Shown here one piece after another: positions 1-8,466 of a DNA stretch of 64,000 nucleotides. The translations under genes and the position numbers were made by a program. Each line of letters opens with the position of its first letter. The stretch's first letter is position 1. The DNA lies in the NCBI RefSeq assembly GCF_042679565.1, contig NZ_JBHTMY010000003.1, positions 682,001 through 746,000 on the forward strand, in the 5' to 3' direction. Source of the DNA: Namhaeicola litoreus. Its GTDB lineage: Bacteria; Bacteroidota; Bacteroidia; Flavobacteriales; Flavobacteriaceae. Below the pieces are notes generated by a model that saw nothing but the letters and a program-made list of their open reading frames with translations, was not told the DNA's origin and searched no databases.

Positions 1-927
1 ATGAGGAGAGTGGTCTTAAGAGTTCCTAGATTTTGGAACAAAGAAATGACCAAATGGCCAAAGAATGATGCTTTGAATATCTTGTATTTTGAGATGGTTT
101 TAATGTCCTTATTTCTTTTGATGAATGCGGCAGATTATAGTTTGCAACAACTTGGTTCTTACCATTACAACCAAGCAGGAGCATATCCAATCAGCAAACA
201 TATTTCAAAATTATTGACTGATGATGCAGGGACATTAGTGTTAATCGAAAGAGGAGCTTGGTGGTTGCATATTATCGGAATTCTCATTTTTTTAAACTAT
301 TTGTATTTTTCAAAGCATTTACATATTCTACTTGCATTTCCAAATGTATATTTTGGCAATTTAAATCCGAAGGGGAAATTCAATAATCTTCAATCGGTTA
401 CGGATGAAGTAAAACTTATGTTAGATCCCAATGCTGATCCTTATGCGGCCCCAGATCCGAATAAGCCCATTGAAAGATTTGGCGCAAAAGATGTATCAGA
501 TTTAACTTGGATCCAATTACTCAATGCATATACCTGTACTGAATGTGGTAGATGCACTTCGGTTTGTCCTGCGAATCTAACCGGTAAGGAACTTTCACCT
601 AGGGCCATCATGATGAAAACAAGAGATAGGTTAGAAGAGGTAGGGAAAAATATTGATGTGAATGGAAAATTTGTTGAAGATGAAAAATCGCTTTTTTCAC
701 ACATCTCAAATGAAGAATTATGGGCCTGTACGAGTTGTAATGCTTGTGTTGAAGAATGTCCGGTAGAAATAGATCCATTATCCATTATTATGGATATGAG
801 AAGATATTTGGTCATGGAAGAATCTGCTGCTCCTCAGGAATTAAATGCAGTAATGACTAACATTGAAAACAACGGAGCACCTTGGCAATATAGTCAGATG
901 GATCGTTTGAATTGGAAAAATGAATAA
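1..927 (+). CDS. 4Fe-4S dicluster oxidoreductase, HdrC/GlpC-like membrane subunit (5' end cut by window)
   Basis: Probable electron-transfer protein of the inner membrane. The visible part has two hydrophobic stretches (about residues 26-44 and 87-105) and then two ferredoxin-type motifs with Cys at 179, 182, 185, 189 and 243, 246, 249, 253, enough for two 4Fe-4S clusters. The frame is open from base 1. Homologues in Flavobacteria begin with further membrane helices before the basic stretch seen here, so the ATG at base 1 is probably internal and the gene starts outside the window. Its stop overlaps the next gene by 8 bases, so the two are translated together. The partner is the CCG-domain protein. 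The electron donor and acceptor cannot be told from sequence. Confidence 0.85.
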   Translation: MRRVVLRVPRFWNKEMTKWPKNDALNILYFEMVLMSLFLLMNAADYSLQQLGSYHYNQAGAYPISKHISKLLTDDAGTLVLIERGAWWLHIIGILIFLNYLYFSKHLHILLAFPNVYFGNLNPKGKFNNLQSVTDEVKLMLDPNADPYAAPDPNKPIERFGAKDVSDLTWIQLLNAYTCTECGRCTSVCPANLTGKELSPRAIMMKTRDRLEEVGKNIDVNGKFVEDEKSLFSHISNEELWACTSCNACVEECPVEIDPLSIIMDMRRYLVMEESAAPQELNAVMTNIENNGAPWQYSQMDRLNWKNE

Positions 928-1732
928 CTTTATGGAATCTAACAAGATAAATATGTCAGTTCCAACTATGGCCGAAATGATGGCCCAAGGTAAATCTCCT
1001 GAAGTTTTATTTTGGGTGGGTTGCGCTGGAAGTTTTGATGACCGTGCTAAAAAGATTACAAAAGCCTTTGTAAAAATTTTACAAAAAGCCAATGTCAATT
1101 TTGCGGTTTTAGGGACTGAAGAAAGTTGTACTGGAGATCCTGCAAAGAGAGCAGGAAATGAGTTTTTGTTCCAAATGCAGGCGATGATGAATATTCAGGT
1201 TTTAGATGGCTATGAAGTGAAGAAAATTGTAACTGCCTGTCCGCATTGTTTCAATACGCTAAAAAATGAATATCCTGGATTAGGCGGTAATTATGAAGTA
1301 ATTCATCATACAGAACTAATACTCGATTTATTGAATTCGGGAAGATTAAAAATTGAGGGAGCTTCTTTTAAAGGTAAGAAAATTACATTTCACGACCCTT
1401 GTTATTTAGGAAGAGCAAATGATGTTTACGAAGCACCTAGGTTACTTTTAGAAAAGTTGGATGCGGAGTTGGTTGAAATGAAAAGATGTAAATCTAATGG
1501 TTTATGCTGTGGAGCCGGAGGAGCACAAATGTTTAAAGAACCTGAAAAAGGAAATAAAGATATCAATATAGAAAGAACAGAAGAAGCATTAGCACTAAAA
1601 CCTGACACCATAGCGACTGGATGTCCATTTTGCAATACAATGCTTACGGATGGAATTAAAAATAAAGAAATGGAAGCAAATGTTTCTGTCATGGATATTG
1701 CAGAATTAATTGCTAATGCAAAAGATTTATAG
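920..1732 (+). CDS. (Fe-S)-binding protein with two CCG (cysteine-rich) domains, HdrB-like
   Basis: Predicted redox subunit that works with the preceding dicluster Fe-S protein. CCG domains bind an unusual cubane pair in heterodisulfide reductase HdrB and occur in GlpC, LutA and GlcF proteins. The N-terminal domain shows VGCAG, a Cys in ESCTGDP, and CPHC at 107-110. The second shows HDPCYLGR, then CC at 196-197 within GLCCGAGGAQMF, and GCPFCNT near the end. At 270 residues it is normal for the family. There is no signal peptide, so it should be a cytoplasmic-face subunit. The 8-base overlap with the upstream gene supports a complex. The substrate is unknown; it could link a soluble dehydrogenase to menaquinone. 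Confidence 0.85.
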   Translation: MNNFMESNKINMSVPTMAEMMAQGKSPEVLFWVGCAGSFDDRAKKITKAFVKILQKANVNFAVLGTEESCTGDPAKRAGNEFLFQMQAMMNIQVLDGYEVKKIVTACPHCFNTLKNEYPGLGGNYEVIHHTELILDLLNSGRLKIEGASFKGKKITFHDPCYLGRANDVYEAPRLLLEKLDAELVEMKRCKSNGLCCGAGGAQMFKEPEKGNKDINIERTEEALALKPDTIATGCPFCNTMLTDGIKNKEMEANVSVMDIAELIANAKDL

Positions 1733-1751
1733 ATAATTGATAATATAGAAT

Positions 1752-2351
1752 ATGCCTTACGTTAACGAAAACGATTTAACGAATCTATACAACGAAGTTG
1801 AAAAGTCAAAAGAGACTATTGATGCTTTGGCTACAGCTTTACAAGAAGAAGAACACAAAGTATCTATAATTAAGCGTCATAGAGTTTTATTGAGCATATT
1901 GTCCGTTTTATTATTGCTTTTATTCATTTGGTCTTTTTTACCTAAAGAAGAAAGGGTTTCTGAAGAGTATTTGATCCGAAACAATTTGAGTATAATCGAG
2001 ACAGATTCATTGCATAATTTACAAATGAAATCTACAAAATTTGATAGAGAAAGTTCATTTAGTATAAACAACCTTCCCTTGGTATATAGTGTTCAGATTG
2101 GTGCTTATACTAGTTTTGGAAGTAACTTAATTTCAGAAGACATGGCACAAATGTCTGAATTTATGGAGGATGGAATGAATAAATATGCCCTCGGAAAATT
2201 TAGTACCTACAAAGAGGCATTTGAGCTTAGAAATGACCTAAAAAGAATGGGTTTTAAGGATTGTTTTATTATTGCTAAATCTTATGGAGAACCCATCAAT
2301 ATGGCTGAGGCACTGCAACTTAGTGGTGAAAAATGGATTAAAGCCGAATAA
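1752..2351 (+). CDS. Membrane-anchored protein with SPOR-like C-terminal domain
   Basis: 199 residues: a short charged N-terminus with heptad-like character (residues 8-35), one transmembrane helix at about 43-63, a linker, and a C-terminal domain from about 110. That domain has the look of a SPOR fold: YSVQIGAY, then ALGKFSTYKEAFELRNDLKRMG and a final strand FIIAKSYGEP. SPOR domains bind denuded peptidoglycan strands at division sites or the sacculus. The helix and domain order would put the domain in the periplasm. It lies 19 bases after the Fe-S gene and 11 before menA, probably in one operon, though nothing ties it functionally to either. The SPOR call is by pattern and moderately sure. 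Confidence 0.65.
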   Translation: MPYVNENDLTNLYNEVEKSKETIDALATALQEEEHKVSIIKRHRVLLSILSVLLLLLFIWSFLPKEERVSEEYLIRNNLSIIETDSLHNLQMKSTKFDRESSFSINNLPLVYSVQIGAYTSFGSNLISEDMAQMSEFMEDGMNKYALGKFSTYKEAFELRNDLKRMGFKDCFIIAKSYGEPINMAEALQLSGEKWIKAE

Positions 2352-2362
2352 TTATAAGCTTT

Positions 2363-3262
2363 ATGGCACAAAATAAATGGATCAATGCCGCTCGTTTGAG
2401 AACATTGCCGCTATCTGTTTCAGGCATTATTGTTGCTGGATTTTTGGCTGTATCTAATGATTGCTTCAATCCAACGATTTTCTTTTTGGCCATACTAACA
2501 ACAATTGGATTTCAAATTCTTTCCAATTTTGCCAATGATTACGGAGATGGATTGAAAGGAACGGATAACGAACAAAGAATAGGCCCTAAAAGAATGATTC
2601 AAACGGGAGCTATTAGTCCGGCCGAAATGAAAAAGGGGATGTGGATTACCATAGTGATCACCTTAATTACAGCCATTGCTCTGATCTATTTTTCGTTTAG
2701 AGAATCTTACCTCGGCTATGCATTATTGTTCTTTGGGTTGGGAATTGCAAGTATCGTGGCGGCAATAAAATACACTGTCGGCAAAAACGCTTATGGTTAT
2801 GCAGGTTTTGGAGATATATTCGTTTTTCTTTTTTTTGGATTACTGAGCGTATGTGGTGCTTATTTTTTATTCGCAAAAAGACTTCCAATCGACATATTTT
2901 TACCCGCCTTTTCTATTGGATTACTTTCTGCTGGTGTACTGAACTTGAACAATATGCGAGATATTGATTCAGATAAAAACTCAGGGAAAAATACTTTGGT
3001 GGTTAAAATAGGTTCTGAATTTGCAAAGTATTATCACATCTATTTATTGGGTTCTGCTTTCTTATTTGCTTTGGTTTACAATGTCTTAAATCCTAAATCT
3101 TATTATCAGTTTTTATTTGTAATTGCATTTATTCCCATTTTTTTCCATGCCAAAATGGTTTGGAACAATAAATCTCCCAAGAAATTTGATCCTGAACTAA
3201 AAAAGTTAGCACTCAGCACTTTTTTATTTGCAGTCTTATTCGGGATCGGACAGATTTTATAA
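2363..3262 (+). CDS. menA: 1,4-dihydroxy-2-naphthoate polyprenyltransferase
   Basis: Integral membrane UbiA-family prenyltransferase that attaches the isoprenoid tail to 1,4-dihydroxy-2-naphthoate, giving demethylmenaquinone. It has the two Asp-rich Mg-diphosphate motifs of the family: N58-D59-Y-G-D62 and D200-I-D202-S-D204, the second followed by KNSGKNTLVVKIG. About eight or nine hydrophobic segments fill the 299 residues, the usual length. The opening KWINAARLRTLPLSVSG is typical of MenA rather than of UbiA or heme O synthase. menC lies about 6 kb downstream at 9358, so menaquinone synthesis genes are present but scattered. It is probably the last gene of the transcript that begins before the window. 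Confidence 0.93.
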   Translation: MAQNKWINAARLRTLPLSVSGIIVAGFLAVSNDCFNPTIFFLAILTTIGFQILSNFANDYGDGLKGTDNEQRIGPKRMIQTGAISPAEMKKGMWITIVITLITAIALIYFSFRESYLGYALLFFGLGIASIVAAIKYTVGKNAYGYAGFGDIFVFLFFGLLSVCGAYFLFAKRLPIDIFLPAFSIGLLSAGVLNLNNMRDIDSDKNSGKNTLVVKIGSEFAKYYHIYLLGSAFLFALVYNVLNPKSYYQFLFVIAFIPIFFHAKMVWNNKSPKKFDPELKKLALSTFLFAVLFGIGQIL

Positions 3263-3266
3263 TGTA

Positions 3267-3309
3267 TGATAAAAATCATTTGAAATAAAAGACTAAATTA
3301 TCTCCTTTG
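3267..3309 (+). promoter_or_regulatory. Putative Crp/Fnr-type site and weak -7 box ahead of the copper module
   Basis: Bases 3267-3278 read TGATAAAAATCA, a TGAT-N4-ATCA dyad inside a longer ATGAT/ATCAT inverted repeat. A poor match to the -7 element, CTCCTTTG, starts at 3302, which is 29.5 bases from the dyad centre. The same spacing occurs at ppdK (40575-40620). A weak box with a well-placed activator site suggests activated expression. The regulator is inferred from the motif only. Confidence 0.45.
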
Positions 3310-3326
3310 CACTATTATTTTTTGAA

Positions 3327-3713
3327 ATGAAAAATTTAGTCATCACTCATCTTTTTTTGAACTTGTATCTATTGTCCCTCTTAGGACCATTTTTACCTGT
3401 GTTTGACTATCTCATGCATTATGAATACATCTCTGAGGTGATGTGTGAAAACAAAGACAAGCCTATTTTAACTTGTAATGGAAAGTGTTATTTAGAAAAG
3501 CAGATAAACAAGGCAACTGATTTGTTAGATCATCAGCATAATAAGACAATACCACCGAAATTGGATGTTTCACTTTTCCCAGTTTTTGTCGTAATTGGCT
3601 CCTTTTACATGTTCATAGATTACATTAGTGAAAGCCAAAACTTAATTATTTTCTATGAGCAATTATCTCCGTTAGATCATATTTCCCGCCTGTTTAAACC
3701 ACCAAAACTTTAA
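3327..3713 (+). CDS. Small membrane-associated Cys-motif protein, first gene of copper module
   Basis: 128 residues. The N-terminus is hydrophobic (about 4-26) and could be an uncleaved signal or a membrane helix. A second hydrophobic stretch lies at about 84-103. Between them are C40, then C50-N-G-K-C54, and a His-bearing DHQHNK. The CNGKC spacing (CxxxC) and surrounding charge suggest a periplasmic metal or redox site, but I cannot assign a family. The next two genes on the same strand are a Met/His-rich lipoprotein and an OprC/NosA-like receptor, so a role in periplasmic copper handling is inferred from context. A gap of 105 bases follows, with no clear terminator. Confidence 0.6.
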   Translation: MKNLVITHLFLNLYLLSLLGPFLPVFDYLMHYEYISEVMCENKDKPILTCNGKCYLEKQINKATDLLDHQHNKTIPPKLDVSLFPVFVVIGSFYMFIDYISESQNLIIFYEQLSPLDHISRLFKPPKL

Positions 3714-3818
3714 TAGTTTTTACATCATTTTTTATTATTCACTAGTTTGAATTTATTGCGCTGTCTTCATTTTTAGATAGCTGTGTAGCCTATTGTTTGT
3801 TCAAAAAATTAAAAAATT

Positions 3819-4661
3819 ATGAAAACTATTAAATATATTTTACCTATTATCTTATCTCTTTTGCTAATTTCTTGTAGTAATGACTCTGAAGAAAACTCAA
3901 AAAACGAGCTTCAAGGTTTGTTCAAAGCCAAAGAATTCTCAAATAATTCACATGTAGTAGAAGCTTATACATCTAGCGGAATGCTCTTTACCGGATACAA
4001 TGACATCACCCTTAGAATTTTGGATAAAGCATCCAATAAATACGTCGAGAATGCACAAATTACTTGGAAACCTCTAATGCACATGACAAGTATGATGCAT
4101 TCTTGCCCTTATTCAATTGTTTCAAAAAAATCGGAATTCAATACTTTATATGAAGGCTTTATCGTGTTCCAAATGCCAGGGAATGATACAGAAGGTTGGT
4201 CTTTAACTATCGATTATACAGTGAATGGAGAAACCTTCAAAATATCGGATGACATCAATGTTTTAAAAACTGATTTGAAAAATGTTACTGTTTTTACAGG
4301 TAGTGATGAGGTGCGTTATGTTTTAGCCTATATAAAACCAGAAGAACCAGAAGTAGCTATTAATGAGTTGAGTATGGGGCTATATAAAATGGAGAATATG
4401 ATGAGTTTTCCCGTGGTCGAAAACTATAAGATCGAATTAGATCCAAGGATGCCTAGTATGGGAAACCACTCTTCTCCAAACAATGAAGACCTACATTTTA
4501 ATAGCATCGAGCGATGTTATGACGGAATGTTGTCACTTACCATGACAGGATATTGGAAACTTAACCTCAAGTTACTCAATGCAAATAATGAACTTATTAA
4601 AGGCGAGGAAGTAACAGATACAAACGAAGCTAGTAGTTTGTATTTAGAGATAGAGTTTTAA
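3819..4661 (+). CDS. Met/His-rich lipoprotein with YtkA-like domains, probable copper binding
   Basis: 280-residue lipoprotein. The signal sequence ends in a lipobox LLIS-C19, so the mature protein starts at Cys19 and is membrane-anchored. Two similar halves look like YtkA-like beta-sandwich domains. The first carries a dense metal-ligand patch from M87 to C96 (MHMTSMMHSC). The second carries M211, M214 and H217 plus a run of Met in KMENMMSF. Such Met/His/Cys clusters are typical of periplasmic copper carriers. The receptor gene follows 76 bases downstream. It probably delivers copper to or receives it from the receptor. The YtkA assignment is by fold pattern and Met placement, and the copper role is inferred. 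Confidence 0.7.
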   Translation: MKTIKYILPIILSLLLISCSNDSEENSKNELQGLFKAKEFSNNSHVVEAYTSSGMLFTGYNDITLRILDKASNKYVENAQITWKPLMHMTSMMHSCPYSIVSKKSEFNTLYEGFIVFQMPGNDTEGWSLTIDYTVNGETFKISDDINVLKTDLKNVTVFTGSDEVRYVLAYIKPEEPEVAINELSMGLYKMENMMSFPVVENYKIELDPRMPSMGNHSSPNNEDLHFNSIERCYDGMLSLTMTGYWKLNLKLLNANNELIKGEEVTDTNEASSLYLEIEF

Positions 4662-4678
4662 ACAAGGAATCAAACATG

Positions 4679-4715
4679 AAAGGTCTTGCAAATTAAAAGA
4701 TTGTTTAAGGCCTTT
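4679..4715 (+). other. Hairpin between lipoprotein and receptor genes
   Basis: An inverted repeat of 9 bases (AAAGGTCTT at 4679-4687 and AAGGCCTTT at 4707-4715, one G-U pair) surrounds a 19-base loop. No T-run follows, so it is not a standard terminator. It could shape the mRNA end of the lipoprotein gene or adjust receptor expression. Confidence 0.35.
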
Positions 4716-4737
4716 CAATTCTTTTAATGACACAGTG

Positions 4738-6735
4738 ATGTACAGACGATACTTTATCCTTGTATTTCTTTTTGTTGTGAGTCATGCAAAAGCTCAAGAA
4801 AAAGAACAAGACTCAATATTACCAATTAGTCTAGAAGAGATTATTCTTGTAAGTCAACAAGATATATTTAATCAGAAACAAGCCAAGCCACTTTCAACAG
4901 TTGATGAGTTCTTAGAAAAATCTACACGAATCAATATGATCAAAAGAGGGAATTATGCCTGGGAACCTGCCATGAACAATATGCTTTCTGAAAGACTTTC
5001 GGTTACCATAGACGGGATGCAGATTTTCGGTGCTTGTACTGATAAAATGGATCCTATCACTTCTTATGTTGATGTCTCTAATTTGTCAGAAATTCATGTC
5101 AACTCTGGTCAACAAGGTCTGGAGAACGGCGCAACAATTGGCGGTGGTGTTGATTTGGTTTTACAAAAAAGTTATTTTGGAGGACCAAAGCAAAATTTTG
5201 GTTTGGATCTTGGTTATGAATCAAATCCTAGAGCAAAAATAATGAGCGCAGAGTATAATGTTTCCCGCCAAAAATACTTTATTAATACAGATTTTTTGTA
5301 TAGAAACGCTGATAATTATTATGCAGGAGGGGGAGAAAAAGTTCAGTTTTCTCAATACCAGAAATTCAATGTTTCTTTGGCTTCAGGCATGAAATTAACT
5401 GAGGAAAGTGCTTTGGTAGGCACATTTATTTATGATCAGGCCAATGACGTTGGATATCCTGCACTAACGATGGACGTTTCTTTGGCAAAGGCGATAATAG
5501 CTTCATTAAGCTATGAATATAAAAATTTAGACGCGCTATTTTACGATTTTGAATCGAAGGTGTATTTTAATACCATAGAACATGTAATGGATGATACAAA
5601 TAGACCAGATACGCCAATTCATATGGATATGCCGGGCTGGAGTGATACTTTTGGGTTTTATGCAAAGGCAAAAAGTAAAAAGAATAAGCATCAAATTTTG
5701 ACAAATTTTAATGGGTACTACAATAGATCGAAAGCCGAAATGACGATGTATCCGAATGATCCTGAGGAGTCTTTAATGTTTATGCTCACATGGCCAGATG
5801 TCCAAACCTTTTATACAGGTTTGTTTTTAGAGGATATTTGGACTTTAAATTCTGCTGATCAAATAAAATTTCATCTTAGAATTGGAGGACAACATGAAAA
5901 TATTGCAGATGATTTTGGATTTAATAGTTTGAAAATATTTTATCCTAATATGGATAGAAGTCAAGAAAGATTTTTGTTTGGCTTTAATTCAACTTACACT
6001 AAAGTTTTAAATCATTTTGATTGGATGGCTGGTTTGGGTCACGGTCAACGAGCGCCAAGTGTTTCGGAGGCTTATGGTTTTTATTTGTTTAATAGTTTTG
6101 ATAATTTTGATTATATCGGAAATCCAGAATTAGGCAATGAAAAATCCACAGAAATTAATTTCAAATTAGCCTATAAAAAGCAAAATTTCGGACTAGGTTT
6201 AGAGACGTCATTTTTTTATATCAAAGATTATATTCTGGGTGTTGTCGACCCTGTTTTAAGTGAAATGACCATTGGTGCTGATGGAGTGAAAATATATTCT
6301 GCCTTGGATTATGCTACGATCTGGAATACCTCTGTAAACGCAGATTATTCCTTTTTACTTAATTGGCATTTAATGGCCAAAGTGGGTTACAGCTTAGGAC
6401 AAGATATGGATGGTGAAAATTTACCTTTGATTAGTCCTGTTACGTACCAAGTTGGCTTTCATTTTAAAAAAAACATGTTTGATGCCGAATTTATCCTTAA
6501 TGGCGCTGGTAAGCAGAAAAACTTCAGTCCTGAATTTGGAGAAAATCAAACAGAGGCTTATGCCGTGTGCAATTTAAATGGATCTTATAATTTCTATTTA
6601 GGAAAAAACACTATTTTTTTAAAAACCGGGGTTGAAAACATTTTTGATGTCAATTATTCAACCTACACAGATTGGAACAACATTCCGCGAATGGGTAGGA
6701 ACTTTTTCATCAATCTTTCATATGTTTTTCAATAA
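4738..6735 (+). CDS. TonB-dependent copper receptor, OprC/NosA-like
   Basis: Outer-membrane beta-barrel receptor of about 665 residues with an N-terminal signal peptide ending near SHAKAQ. A plug domain follows (STVDEFLEKSTRINMIKRG, then the GNP-like VNSGQQGLENGATIGGG), then a barrel ending in a C-terminal aromatic residue region (NLSYVFQ). It shows both parts of the CxxxM-HxM copper site described for Pseudomonas OprC: C100-T-D-K-M104 in the plug and H282-V-M284 in an extracellular loop. I chose the ATG at 4738; a GTG lies directly before it at 4735. With the two upstream genes it forms a compact copper uptake module. There is no SusD-like partner, which argues against glycan uptake. Confidence 0.85.
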   Translation: MYRRYFILVFLFVVSHAKAQEKEQDSILPISLEEIILVSQQDIFNQKQAKPLSTVDEFLEKSTRINMIKRGNYAWEPAMNNMLSERLSVTIDGMQIFGACTDKMDPITSYVDVSNLSEIHVNSGQQGLENGATIGGGVDLVLQKSYFGGPKQNFGLDLGYESNPRAKIMSAEYNVSRQKYFINTDFLYRNADNYYAGGGEKVQFSQYQKFNVSLASGMKLTEESALVGTFIYDQANDVGYPALTMDVSLAKAIIASLSYEYKNLDALFYDFESKVYFNTIEHVMDDTNRPDTPIHMDMPGWSDTFGFYAKAKSKKNKHQILTNFNGYYNRSKAEMTMYPNDPEESLMFMLTWPDVQTFYTGLFLEDIWTLNSADQIKFHLRIGGQHENIADDFGFNSLKIFYPNMDRSQERFLFGFNSTYTKVLNHFDWMAGLGHGQRAPSVSEAYGFYLFNSFDNFDYIGNPELGNEKSTEINFKLAYKKQNFGLGLETSFFYIKDYILGVVDPVLSEMTIGADGVKIYSALDYATIWNTSVNADYSFLLNWHLMAKVGYSLGQDMDGENLPLISPVTYQVGFHFKKNMFDAEFILNGAGKQKNFSPEFGENQTEAYAVCNLNGSYNFYLGKNTIFLKTGVENIFDVNYSTYTDWNNIPRMGRNFFINLSYVFQ

Positions 6736-6799
6736 AATAGAAGAAAATCTATTCAATTTTGAGACGAGTTGATTAAATTTAGGGTAAAAATAATTAACC

Positions 6800-7477
6800 A
6801 TGAAAATTACTTATCTCGGACATGCTTCTCTAGCGATTGAAGTTGGTGGTAAAAACATCGTCGTTGATCCTTTTATCTCTGCCAACGAATTGGCAAAAGA
6901 AATAGATCTAGACCAATTAGAAGCAGACTATATTTTACTCACGCATGCACATCAAGACCATATTTTAGATGTCGAAAGAATAGCGAAAAGAACCAAAGCA
7001 AAAATTGTCTCAAACTTTGAAATAGTGTCGTATTATGAAAACTTGGGTTTTTCAGGTCATCCTATGAATCATGGAGGTTCATGGCAATTTGATTTTGGAA
7101 AACTGACTTATGTAAATGCTATTCACACGAGCTCTTTTCCAGATGGTAGTTATGGCGGTCAACCCGGTGGTTTTATCTTAAAAACCGATGAAGGAAATGT
7201 TTATATCGCAGGAGACACAGCTTTGACCATGGATATGAAATTAATTCCTATGCAAACAAAATTAGATCTCGCCGTATTACCGATTGGGGATAACTTTACC
7301 ATGGGTATAGAAAGTGCGGTAATAGCTTCAGATTTTGTAGAATGTAGCCGTATATTGGGATATCATTACGATACATTTGGATATATTGTAATAGATCATC
7401 TAAAAGCAAAACAAACTTTTGAGAAAAAAGGTAAAGAACTTATTTTACTGCCAATAGGCGGAGGTCTAAACATATAA
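6800..7477 (+). CDS. Metallo-beta-lactamase-fold metal-dependent hydrolase (UPF0173/YtkL-like)
   Basis: 225-residue cytoplasmic hydrolase of the metallo-beta-lactamase superfamily. The opening MKITYLGHASLAIE and the metal motif T48-H-A-H-Q-D-H54 are characteristic of the UPF0173 group. Later metal ligands are probably in AIHTSSFPD and in YIAGDTALTMD, and the last His is in VIDHLKAKQTF. Length matches the family. The physiological substrate is not known for this group. A possible -7 box TAAATTTA lies at 6774-6781. The AT-rich inverted repeat AATAGA/TCTATT just after the receptor gene is the only terminator-like element before it. The next gene follows after 29 bases and may be cotranscribed. 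Confidence 0.85.
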   Translation: MKITYLGHASLAIEVGGKNIVVDPFISANELAKEIDLDQLEADYILLTHAHQDHILDVERIAKRTKAKIVSNFEIVSYYENLGFSGHPMNHGGSWQFDFGKLTYVNAIHTSSFPDGSYGGQPGGFILKTDEGNVYIAGDTALTMDMKLIPMQTKLDLAVLPIGDNFTMGIESAVIASDFVECSRILGYHYDTFGYIVIDHLKAKQTFEKKGKELILLPIGGGLNI

Positions 7478-7506
7478 AAGTTTAATCTGACTAAATCTTT
7501 AATATT

Positions 7507-7890
7507 ATGAAACATAATATGGTTGGCTGGTTTGAAATTCCTGTCACAGATATGGATAGAGCCAAGAAGTTTTATGAAACAGTATTTAATGTTAAAATAA
7601 GTATCCATGACATGGGAGGTCTTGTAATGGGTTGGTTTCCCAATGCCGAAGATGCAAATTCTTTCGGTTCATCAGGTTCCCTGGTTAAACATAAAGATTT
7701 TTATAAACCGAGCAAAGATGGGGTTTTGATCTATTTTTCTTCGGGGGATGTAGATAATGAATTAGGTAAAATTGAAAAATCAGGGGGTACAATACTCCAT
7801 AAAAAAACATTGATTTCTGATGAAATAGGCTATATGGCTGTTTTTATTGATACAGAAGGAAATAGAATTGCACTACATTCTAAAAACTAG
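7507..7890 (+). CDS. VOC-family (glyoxalase/bleomycin-resistance fold) protein
   Basis: 127-residue single-domain VOC protein with two beta-alpha-beta-beta-beta halves. The first half shows GWFEIPVTDMDRAKKFYETVF; the second ends in AVFIDTEGNRIALHS, where the Glu before GN is the usual metal-ligand position. Members include glyoxalases, dioxygenases and resistance proteins. This short form is usually annotated only to family level. No active-site feature selects one reaction. It is followed by a convergent gene on the other strand with only 38 bases between stops and no hairpin, so transcripts may run into each other. Confidence 0.85.
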   Translation: MKHNMVGWFEIPVTDMDRAKKFYETVFNVKISIHDMGGLVMGWFPNAEDANSFGSSGSLVKHKDFYKPSKDGVLIYFSSGDVDNELGKIEKSGGTILHKKTLISDEIGYMAVFIDTEGNRIALHSKN

Positions 7891-7928
7891 TAACTGATAT
7901 TTATAAAAGAAAGATTAAATACTGAAAA

Positions 7929-8453
7929 TTATAATTGGTTTCTAGATTTAGCTTTAAATTCATCTAGTTCGAGCGTATAAAGCCAATATTTAATGCCTAA
8001 TCTCTGATCAATTTCCTTGTAAATTTTAAAACCTAATTTTTGGTAAATATGTTTGGCACTATGCATTATTTCAGAGGTGTGGAGCGCCATTGTCTGTTCA
8101 TTATTTTCTGTGGCAATTTCTATACACATACTGGTTAAAGCTTCTCCAATTTTATTGCCTCTATACTCAGGGTCGACAGAAACAAACCTCAGGTGGCACC
8201 ATTTTTCGTCATAAATTTCTGTAGGATTTCCTTTTGAAACCAAAAATGCCATTCCAATGATTTTTTCATTGTTTTCACAGATCACACAATCTGAAATTTT
8301 AAGTAAATCAGCGTAAGTCTCCCAATTACTCAGCGTCTTATATAAATCATTCCAATGTTTATCTGCCAATTCCTCTTTGAATTGTATCCAAGATCTTACA
8401 CCTAATTCTTTTAGTTGCTCTAAATCGTTGCTATTTCCTCTACGAAAATTCAA
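7929..8453 (-). CDS. GNAT-family N-acetyltransferase
   Basis: 174 residues with the GNAT acetyl-CoA fold: NFRRGNSNDLEQLKEL at the start, the strand AFLVSKG, then LRFVSVDPEYRGNKIGEAL, where the R-G-x-x-I-G type loop binds the acetyl-CoA pyrophosphate, and ALHTSEIMHSAKHIYQKLGFK at the end. The substrate is unknown. The start must be the TTG at 8453: an in-frame TGA lies only two codons upstream, and the first downstream Met is near residue 68, which would remove part of the fold. The ATG seen just upstream (ATGTGA) is in the same frame and is immediately followed by that stop. The P-loop gene ends 13 bases upstream, so both are probably in one transcript. Confidence 0.85.
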   Translation of the reverse strand: MNFRRGNSNDLEQLKELGVRSWIQFKEELADKHWNDLYKTLSNWETYADLLKISDCVICENNEKIIGMAFLVSKGNPTEIYDEKWCHLRFVSVDPEYRGNKIGEALTSMCIEIATENNEQTMALHTSEIMHSAKHIYQKLGFKIYKEIDQRLGIKYWLYTLELDEFKAKSRNQL

Positions 8454-8466
8454 TTTTCACATTTTT

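Noticed and set aside
6736..6760. Terminator after the copper receptor gene
   Set aside because: Only a six-base AT-only repeat (AATAGA/TCTATT) is present, too weak to call.
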